DNA of 64,000 bases. Source: Streptomyces sp. NRRL S-455. Lineage in GTDB: Bacteria > Actinomycetota > Actinomycetes > Streptomycetales > Streptomycetaceae. This document shows positions 58,359 through 64,000 of the stretch, piece by piece. Below the pieces are notes generated by a model, which did no database searches, was not told the DNA's origin, and saw only the letters and a program-made list of their open reading frames with translations. The position numbers were made by a program, and so were the translations under genes. The DNA lies in NCBI RefSeq assembly GCF_000717875.1, contig NZ_JOCT01000010.1, forward strand, positions 111,110 through 175,109. The letters run 5' to 3'. The first letter of the stretch is position 1, and each line of letters begins with the position of its first letter.

Positions 58359-59120
58359 CTACGCTTCAGCGCGTCGCAGAGAGGCAGGCGTACGCCCCAT
58401 GAAGTCCCTCGCGGTACGGGCGAGATGGGCCTGGTCGGCGAAGCCCGCGGTGGCTGCGGCTAGGGCGGCGGTCGAATCCGGCAGGTCGGCGATCGCGGTG
58501 CGGAGCTGGCCCCATCGGCGCAGGCGGGTAAGCGTAATGCCCACGTCCTGGCGGACCAGGGCGCGCAACCGCGGGGCAGACAGCCCGACCTCGATGGCGA
58601 TGGAGGTGATGGGCATGTCCGGATCGTGCAGCGTGCACAGGTCGACAGCGTGGGCGACTCTCGGATCGAGTGGGGAGGGGCGCCCCGCGAGTGTCCGCAG
58701 CTCGGTGTATCCGGCGGTCGTGTCCACACCGGCGTCGGGGCCGTCGGAATCAATGGTGCCGAGCGAGGCGAGCAGGCGGCTGACCTCGCCAGCATCGAGC
58801 CGTATCGGCTCCGGGCAGGGGGCCAGCAGCCAGGGGTCGACGAACAGGGCGATGTAGGGCGAAGTCGCCGCACAGGTGTGGGCCAACTGGGGGGGAACAA
58901 TCAGCCCGGGCGTCGCCACCAAGGGCCGTCCCGGCTGGCGGAGTTCGACGTGACCGCCGATCGGCAGCACGGCTTTCCACGCGGGCAGCCGGTGTTGGGC
59001 GACGCGGAACGGGCGGAATTCGGCGAACATCGTCGCTTCAGTGCCTAAGGCGAAGACGATACGGCGATCGTTTTGTTCAAGCGCCCAGGCACGAGGTGAA
59101 CGAATCATCGTGCCATGCAT
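58359..59120 (-). CDS. AraC-family transcriptional regulator
   Basis: The 253-residue protein has an N-terminal cupin-like sensing part (AVLPIGGHVELRQPGRPLVA) and a C-terminal double HTH. The first helix pair is PITSIAIEVGLSAPRLRALV, then RRWGQLRTAIADLPDSTAAL and the second HTH AAATAGFADQAHLARTARDF followed by GRTPASLR. This is the AraC signature, with the GF-x-D/S-x-x-H-x-x-R-x-F-x-x-x-G-x-x-P motif. Start ATG 59120 or 59108; neither has a clear ribosome site. No obvious target beside it. Confidence 0.88.
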   Translation of the reverse strand: MHGTMIRSPRAWALEQNDRRIVFALGTEATMFAEFRPFRVAQHRLPAWKAVLPIGGHVELRQPGRPLVATPGLIVPPQLAHTCAATSPYIALFVDPWLLAPCPEPIRLDAGEVSRLLASLGTIDSDGPDAGVDTTAGYTELRTLAGRPSPLDPRVAHAVDLCTLHDPDMPITSIAIEVGLSAPRLRALVRQDVGITLTRLRRWGQLRTAIADLPDSTAALAAATAGFADQAHLARTARDFMGRTPASLRRAEA

Positions 59121-59534
59121 GCGATGTGCCGGTTTGGTGTCAGTGGGTGGGTGTCAGTGACGGCACATCAGAGGTGGGTGTTTTCGATGGTCGGGCGTTG
59201 GGGAAGGGCGTGGTCACTGTCGTGGGGTGGTTTTTGTAGCGGTGCGGCTGTCATGGGGCGGTACACCCCGCTCCGTTTCACTGTCTTGAGAACGGCACTT
59301 CTGATCCTTCCGAGGGCTGCGCGGCGGCACGGTGGTCGGTTTTGACTGCGCACCTACAGAACGCGCTGCTCACCACCGCTGAAGCATCCATCGACCGGGC
59401 CTTGCTGAGGCGGCTATTCCAGCGGGTCGCGCCGCCACTGTGAACAGAGCACTCCTGCAAGAGACGGGAGGGCGATCGCATGCTCCCGGCCACCGGCAAG
59501 CACACGATGTCCCGCCCGCGTGAGGGGAGCTGAC
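59121..59534. other. Gap holding the possible left end of the Mu/TnsB-type transposon
   Basis: No gene is seen in these 414 bases. TGTCAGTG occurs twice, at 59138-59145 and 59152-59159, separated by six bases. TnsB/Mu-type elements of the Tn5053/Tn552 kind usually begin with TGTC and carry repeated transposase-binding sites, so this could be the left end. I cannot confirm it without the right end. Confidence 0.35.
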
Positions 59535-59930
59535 ATGGAGGACGGTGACGCGGTCCGCGCAGGCGGCGGACTGCCTGCGGCGTCGAGGACTGCGCTGCGC
59601 GGTCCGGCCGTGCGGCGGCTGCTGGCACTGCGGGCAGGGAAGAAGCTGACAGCAGTCCATGTACGGGTGGCCGCGGACGCGCTAGGAGTGTCGGAGCGCA
59701 CGGTGTGGCGCTGGCTGGCCACCGCTCAGAGCGATGAGACCGCGGCCGCCAACCCCGGCGCACGCTCCCGGGTCGATGCAAGGTTCACGGTCACGCCCGA
59801 GGTCCGTGGACTGTTGGCGCTGTGGAAGGGGAACGTGCGGGCGGTCCACCGCGAACTGGTCCTGCGTGCTGCCAGGCAGTCTCCGCACCGTCTCTGACGA
59901 CGCTGCACCGGGCGATCCGCCGTGATCTGA
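59535..59930 (+). pseudogene. TnsB/Mu-type transposase, N-terminal part (split by IS insertion)
   Basis: ATG 59535 (GGGGAGC upstream) opens an HTH-bearing frame: VRRLLALRAGKKLTAVHVRV, AADALGVSERTVWRWLATAQ, VTPEVRGLLALWKGNVRAVH. A small indel near 59875 shifts the frame (stop at 59897), while the original continues as APSLTTLHRAIRRDL to 59930. The protein resumes at 62192 with TPGERAGL after the inserted element. The gene is thus broken twice. It is the DNA-binding part of a Mu/TnsB-like DDE transposase. Confidence 0.75.
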
Positions 59931-60075
59931 GAAGCCGTTGCTCTATCGATCTTGGTGTGCATGAGTTCGAGGTCGTCGACTCGGTCGGGTGATCTCGCGG
60001 CCGGCGGTGCATGCAAGCGGGGCCTCCCGTACAGCTCGTGGGTGTCGAATCCAGCCGAGCAACAGGAGGCCCCTG

Positions 60076-60984
60076 GTGCTGCAGTTTTCCGTGCCGTCGC
60101 CGATGGCGTCCAACTCGGAGCCTCTGACGTGTGATTGCCTCGCTCACCGGTTCGGGAATGCCGGGGATCATCCGCACAGGCGGCCGAGGTATCCGTCCGA
60201 CATGAGCGACGCGGAGTGGGCGGTCGTACGCGATGCGATGCCGGTGCCTGGCTGGCTGGAGGGCCGCGGCGGGCAGCCGGAGAGTTATTGCCACCGTCAG
60301 ATGGTCGACGCGGTGCGCTATCTGGTCGCGGGCGGTATCACCTGGCGGGCGATGCCTGCGGACTTCCCCGCCTGGGGCCGCGTCTACGCCTTCTTCCGGC
60401 GCTGGCGGGACAAGGGTCTGGCGGCCGAGTTCCACGACCGGCTGCGTGACCGGGTCCGCACGGTCGCGGGCCGGGACCCGGAGCCGACGGCAGGCATCAT
60501 CGACGCGCAGTCGGTGAAGGCAGCCGCATCGGTACCGGCTGCGACCAGGGGTTTCGACGGCGGGAAGAAGGTCAACGGCCGCAAGCGACACATCGTGGTG
60601 GACACTCTCGGACTGCTGCTGCATGTGATGGTGACCGCAGCCTCGGTCACCGACCGGGAGGCGGGACAGACACTGCTGGCCCGGCTGCACGAGCGGAACT
60701 GGCGTGTCACGCGGGTGTGGGCCGACGGAGGCTACACCGGGCGCCTGGTCGACCTCGCCCGCGACGTCCTGAGCGTCGCGCTGACCGTGGTCAGACGCAG
60801 CGACGACACCAGCGGGTTCACCGTGCTGCCGAAGAGGTGGCTGGTAGAGCGCACGTTCGCGTGGCTGATGCACTCACGCCGGCTGGCCCGCGACTACGAG
60901 AGGCGCACCGACACCTCGGAGGCGGTGATCCGGTGGTCGATGACCATGGTCATGAGCCGCCGACTCGCCCGGCGACCGGGCTGA
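60076..60984 (+). CDS. IS5-family DDE transposase
   Basis: The 302-residue protein begins with a conserved extension (CDCLAHRFGNAGDHP), then RYPSDMSDAEWAVVRDAMPV, DAVRYLVAGGITWRAMPADF and the DDE domain: GIIDAQSVKAA (first Asp), RVTRVWADGGYTGRLVD (second Asp), VLPKRWLVERTFAWLMHSRR with the Glu of the Y/W-x-V-E-R-T motif. All three catalytic residues are present, so it is probably active. GTG 60076 has AGGAGG six bases upstream; ATG 60103 and 60201 are in the same frame. Confidence 0.9.
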   Translation: MLQFSVPSPMASNSEPLTCDCLAHRFGNAGDHPHRRPRYPSDMSDAEWAVVRDAMPVPGWLEGRGGQPESYCHRQMVDAVRYLVAGGITWRAMPADFPAWGRVYAFFRRWRDKGLAAEFHDRLRDRVRTVAGRDPEPTAGIIDAQSVKAAASVPAATRGFDGGKKVNGRKRHIVVDTLGLLLHVMVTAASVTDREAGQTLLARLHERNWRVTRVWADGGYTGRLVDLARDVLSVALTVVRRSDDTSGFTVLPKRWLVERTFAWLMHSRRLARDYERRTDTSEAVIRWSMTMVMSRRLARRPG

Positions 60985-61000
60985 TTTCACCGCGTTCAAT

Positions 61001-61522
61001 TCAGGACAGGGGTTCGTAGAACGGACGGTCAGGCGCGAAGTTGCGAGAACACACCGTCACGTCCTCACCCCTGAGATAAGCCAGCAACCAGTCGCTGAAT
61101 GTCATCTCATGGAGAGTCCAGGCCGGACTGTCAAGCTCCTGAACCAGGACGCTCCAGGGCGACGAGGGCCCGTCTGGAACGCGAAGGAAAACCCATTCCC
61201 CCGTCGTGGCCGACGCAACCGGCATCAACTCACCGGGCTTCGACCCAACCGGACTGGGCAGAAACTCTGCCATGTCCTCCTCCCGCCACATCTCGAGATC
61301 CCCCCTGATGGTCTCTCTCAAGCTGTGCAGAAGATGGCCGGCGGGGTGCTCCAGGTACAATTGACCGTTGATCTGGATCGAACCGTAGGCGTTCACGATC
61401 TCACGGAAATCCGCAGGGAATTCGATACCGAACTCCCGCTCTATTTCGACCCATGGCACCGCATCCGACCAGTTAAATCGGGGTTCGCCCAACAGGGAGC
61501 GGATCTCTGAAAGCGTTGCCAC
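61001..61522 (-). CDS. SMI1/KNR4 (SUKH) family protein, IS passenger
   Basis: The 173-residue protein has the SUKH pattern: WVEIEREFGIEFPADFREIV and NAYGSIQINGQLYLEHP at the start, EWVFLRVPDG in the middle and FSDWLLAYLRGE near the end (the W-x-x-x-x-G-x-x-F-P-x-D-x-x-x motif). SUKH proteins are common immunity proteins against polymorphic or nuclease toxins. No toxin gene lies in the window. It is carried inside the IS5-type element, 16 bases after the transposase stop on the opposite strand. GTG 61522 has GGAAGAGG upstream. Confidence 0.85.
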   Translation of the reverse strand: MATLSEIRSLLGEPRFNWSDAVPWVEIEREFGIEFPADFREIVNAYGSIQINGQLYLEHPAGHLLHSLRETIRGDLEMWREEDMAEFLPSPVGSKPGELMPVASATTGEWVFLRVPDGPSSPWSVLVQELDSPAWTLHEMTFSDWLLAYLRGEDVTVCSRNFAPDRPFYEPLS

Positions 61523-61580
61523 CGCTGGGCCTCTTCCTCCAGGTTTCGGACGTCCTGGCCGGTACACCCGCCCCAGCAGC

Positions 61581-62076
61581 CTACGGGGCGCTGACTCGCC
61601 TGGCGACCGCGCTGAACATCCCCGGACGTTCCTCGGCCAGCCAGCCCCGCGCGACCAGGCGCTTCGCCTTCGACCGCACCCCCCTCGACCTTTGCCGGAA
61701 CCGCCTCCAGACCGAGCGCCACGGCGAGTTGCCGACAGTCCATCGCCTCCCCGCCCGGCTCGCTCCCGCCGGCAAGGACATCCACGAGTCGGCGGTAGTC
61801 CGGCGCCAACGCACTGTCCTCGAGTCCGTCCCTCCACACCGGCACCACTGAACCAGGCACAGCTGCGACGGTCCGCGTCGACGGCTCACCTGCCGCTACG
61901 ACCGGCGGCACCTCATTGCCTCCGCAGGACTCAGCCAGCACCAGTCCGACCGACTCCCGGGCGATCATGAACCGCTCCCACGCGGCCTCCGCCTCCCGAA
62001 GCTCTGCCTGAAGAGCTTCCACCCGCTGCCGAGCAGCACGCTCGCGCTCCTCCAACAGCCCCATCACGGACGACAT
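61581..62076 (-). pseudogene. Actinobacterial coiled-coil hypothetical protein with C-terminal winged helix, one frameshift
   Basis: ATG 62076 (GGAGGTG upstream) opens with GLLEERERAARQRVEALQAE and EAAWERFMIARESVGLVLAE, a charged coiled coil, then DYRRLVDVLAG and CRQLAVALGLEAVPAKVEG. Near 61680 a single-base change moves the rest to another frame: VRSKAKRLVARGWLAEERPG then MFSAVARR. Proteins with this coiled coil plus winged-helix end are familiar beside Streptomyces transposases, but their role is unknown. Not functional unless the indel is an error. Confidence 0.55.
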
Positions 62077-62191
62077 CCCAACACCTCCACCGCAGAGACG
62101 ACACGACACCTCGTCTCTGCCGCCGAAGCACCGGTCCTATACCTGACCAGCGGGAACGCGCCCGCGACGCTCGGAAAGACAACGGCTTCTG

Positions 62192-63400
62192 ACGCCGGGG
62201 GAGCGGGCCGGACTTGCGGGAGGCGAGCGCGCGGCGCGCAAGCATGATGTGTTCCTGGCCCGGCCGCGGGGCTGGCGTAACCAGGTGTGGGAGACCGACC
62301 ACGTCCAGGCGCCGGTGCTGGTCGACATCGACGGCAAGGCCCGCAGGCCGTGGATCACCTGGTTCACCGACTGTGCCACCAACGCGATCACCGGCGTTGC
62401 CGTCACGCCCGGGCATCCGTCGCGGGAGTCGGTGCTGGCCGCGCTCCGCTCCGCGGTCCTGCGCGAGGACCCCTACGGCCCGTTCGGCGGCGTGCCCGAG
62501 AAAGTGCGGGTGGACCGTGGCAAGGACTTCCTGTCCCGGACGGTGACCGCAGCGTTCGATCTCCTCGACGTGACGGTGGAGGACCCGCCCGCCTACACCC
62601 CCCACCTCAAGGGCACCGTGGAGGGCCTGAACCGGGCGGTGGAGAGCATGTTCCTGGCTTCGCTGCCCGGCTACGCCCGCCAGCCGCGCCCCGGCAAACG
62701 GGCTTCTCGTCCGAAGGACGAAGTGCTGCTGGGCTTCGAGGACTTCACCGCCCGGCTGCTGGATTGGACGCTGTGGTGGAACACCGAGCACCGCCCGGCG
62801 CCGTTGCGGGGCAAGACCCCGCTTCAGGCGTGGCAGGACGATCCCACGCCGCTGCGGGACGTGCCCGCGGCGGACTTGTGGACGTTCACCCTGGAGGACG
62901 CCGGCACCCGCACGCTGACCACCCGCGGCATCCGCTTCAGGAAACGCGACTACGTGGGTCCGTGGATGACCGGCCAGGCCGGGATCCAGGTCCGTATCCG
63001 CTTCATGCCCCACCACGACCACCGCATCGAGGTCTACCACGCCGCCACCGGCCGCTACCTGGGCCCCGCGAACCTGGCCGACCAGGCCACCGACGAACAG
63101 ATCAGCGCCGTACGAAGGGCGCGGTCCGCTCGCGCACGCCGCCTGAAGAAGGACCTGGAGGCCTCGCAGCTCGAGCGCTACGCCGCCGTGAACCAGCCCG
63201 AGGCACCTCAACGGCTCGGCGCGCTGACCACCGCGCAGGCCGAGGCCGAACTCGCCCAGACTGCCGACTCCGACCTCGCGCAGCTCGCGCTGCCGGACGT
63301 CATCCCGCCCGCCGCGCCACCGGCCGACTGGCGCACCCCGGCTTCCCCGGCCGCCGCTGACCACGCCAGGCCCGCCCGTCCGGTACCCGTACGGCCGTGA
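62192..63400 (+). pseudogene. TnsB/Mu-type DDE transposase, C-terminal part (split by IS insertion)
   Basis: From TPGERAGL the frame runs into RKHDVFLARPRGWRNQVWET, where D-H after W-E-T is the first catalytic Asp. GKDFLSRTVTAAFDL follows the second (VRVDRGKD), and PPAYTPHLKGTVEGLNRAVE gives the catalytic Glu. A Mu-type beta-barrel domain follows (RGIRFRKRDYVGPWMTGQAG, VRIRFMPHHDHRIEVYHA), then a disordered C-terminal tail that usually binds the ATPase partner. The catalytic core is intact, but it lacks its N-terminal DNA-binding part because of the insertion. An internal GTG at 62249 could start a truncated protein. Confidence 0.8.
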
Positions 63401-63473
63401 CGGCGCTTCCGCCCCCGACGGCCCGGGCGGGCGGGCCGCACCCCCCCACCACCGATGAAGACGGAGACGCCTC

Positions 63474-64000
63474 GTGACCGCGGCCACCTACCAGTACGTC
63501 GACCTGCCCGACGCATCCGTGGTCACCACCCGCGCCCTGCTCACTGCCCGGGAGAACATCACCGACACGGTCGCTGCCCGCGCGATGATGTGCATCCATG
63601 GCGGCGCTGGCTTCGGCAAGACCCTCGCTGTCAACACCTGCCTGCGCGCACTCGAACCCGGCGAGGACGTCCGAAAGATCACCTTCCGGGCCCGGCCCAC
63701 CGCCCGCGCGGTGCGCTACGAACTGTTCACCGCGCTCGACCTGGCCGGCGAGCCACCGCGCCACCCCAGCGAGTTCGACCGCCTGCTGAAAACGGCCCTG
63801 GCCGAACGCCCCCGTACCTTCCTCGTCGACGAGGCCCAGTGGCTCAACGGGGAGGCGTTCGAATACTTCCGCTACCTCTGGGACGAACCCTCAACCCAGC
63901 TCTGGCTCCCCTTCCCGTCGATGTCGAGGCAGTCTTTCCGGGGCCTGATCGGTATGGCGCGCGAGGTCACCCAGCTCTACCCTCGGGCCGGGCAGCCGGA
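63474..64000 (+). CDS. TnsC/IstB-like AAA+ ATPase of the transposon (partial, runs off the right edge)
   Basis: GTG 63474 opens a frame with MMCIHGGAGFGKTLAVNTCL (Walker A), RARPTARAVRYELFTAL, then TFLVDEAQWLNGEAFEYFRY (Walker B and sensor region). It is the ATPase partner of Mu/TnsB-type transposases, choosing target DNA. After about 63905 the reading (WLPFPSMSRQSFRGLIGMAR) no longer resembles the strand after Walker B in this family, so another indel or junction may lie there. The start lies 74 bases after the transposase stop. Confidence 0.7.
   Translation, partial: MTAATYQYVDLPDASVVTTRALLTARENITDTVAARAMMCIHGGAGFGKTLAVNTCLRALEPGEDVRKITFRARPTARAVRYELFTALDLAGEPPRHPSEFDRLLKTALAERPRTFLVDEAQWLNGEAFEYFRYLWDEPSTQLWLPFPSMSRQSFRGLIGMAREVTQLYPRAGQP

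Larger units (their letters stand above)
59928..62194. mobile_element. IS5-family element with passenger genes, inserted in the TnsB-type gene
   Basis: The element runs 59931-62191 (2261 bp). Its ends are inverted copies of GAAGCCGTTG (59931-59940) and CAACGGCTTC (62182-62191). It is flanked by a 3-bp TGA duplication (59928-59930 and 62192-62194). Removing the element plus one TGA restores an open frame across the join, IRRDL-TPGERAGL, so the ends are firm. TGA fits the T-N-A target preference reported for the IS1031 group of IS5. Inside are an IS5-type transposase gene, a SMI1/KNR4 gene and a frameshifted hypothetical gene on the opposite strand. Confidence 0.85.

Noticed and set aside
59115..59345. 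Plus-strand 76-aa ORF before the TnsB-type transposase
   Set aside because: No family, no ribosome site, and it lies in the probable transposon end.
1..64000. CRISPR arrays, tRNA or rRNA genes
   Set aside because: No regularly spaced direct repeats and no recognisable tRNA or rRNA segments were seen by eye.

Overview
The window is high-GC actinobacterial DNA, almost certainly from a Streptomyces chromosome. Pointers are strong third-position GC bias, RsbW/STAS-type sigma-regulation genes, XRE regulators with TPR tails, GTG and TTG starts, and rare TTA (bldA-type) leucine codons confined to a few biosynthetic and regulatory genes. No rRNA, tRNA or CRISPR array was seen.

Layout. 1-5800: a mixed edge region with a STAS anti-sigma antagonist, an RsbW-like ATPase, a GNAT acetyltransferase, a YdcF/DUF218 membrane protein and decayed genes (an IclR regulator with two frameshifts, an IS481 transposase with an internal deletion). 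5856-29089: a biosynthetic gene cluster built from discrete, mostly single-domain NRPS and acyl-carrier parts. These are a two-domain SagB/nitroreductase-like oxidoreductase, an acyl/aminoacyl-AMP ligase with its own ACP, a class II aldolase, a DapB-like reductase, an acyl-CoA dehydrogenase, a type-Ic aspartate aminotransferase, two luciferase-like monooxygenases with a flavin reductase, two free condensation domains, two free PCPs, a free A domain, a C-A didomain, a PhyH dioxygenase, a PPTase, an exporter and an XRE regulator. The chemistry suggests a small, heavily oxidised amino-acid- or peptide-derived product of unknown structure.

29119-43370: a second, NRPS-free set. It has two paralogous ATP-grasp-like ligases at its two edges, a TPR-type regulator, an aminopeptidase P, a TTA-containing MFS exporter, a JmjC-type oxygenase, an alpha-oxoamine synthase, a CitE-like aldolase, an acylating aldehyde dehydrogenase, a 4-hydroxy-2-oxovalerate aldolase, an ornithine-cyclodeaminase-like enzyme and a MaoC hydratase. 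Six of these genes are tightly coupled by 1-14 nt overlaps. The set looks like a route to an alpha-amino-ketone or pseudopeptide unit joined by ATP-grasp ligases; the extra aminopeptidase P may be a self-resistance target. Whether the two sets form one cluster or two cannot be decided from sequence alone.

44101-52181: a candidate immunity or cell-death island. It contains a three-gene operon (large membrane protein, CHAT caspase-like protease, Pepco-like small protein), a divergent DEDDh exonuclease and a frameshifted large protein of unknown function. 52227-59120: a decaying accessory zone (broken TPR regulator, S41 peptidase lipoprotein, alpha/beta hydrolase/TetR divergent pair, two SnoaL-like relics, a frameshifted PPOX gene, a GNAT enzyme, an AraC regulator). 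59535-64000: a Mu/TnsB-type transposon whose transposase gene is split by an IS5-family element (59931-62191) that has inverted ends, a 3-bp TGA target duplication and passenger genes. A TnsC/IstB-like ATPase runs off the right edge.
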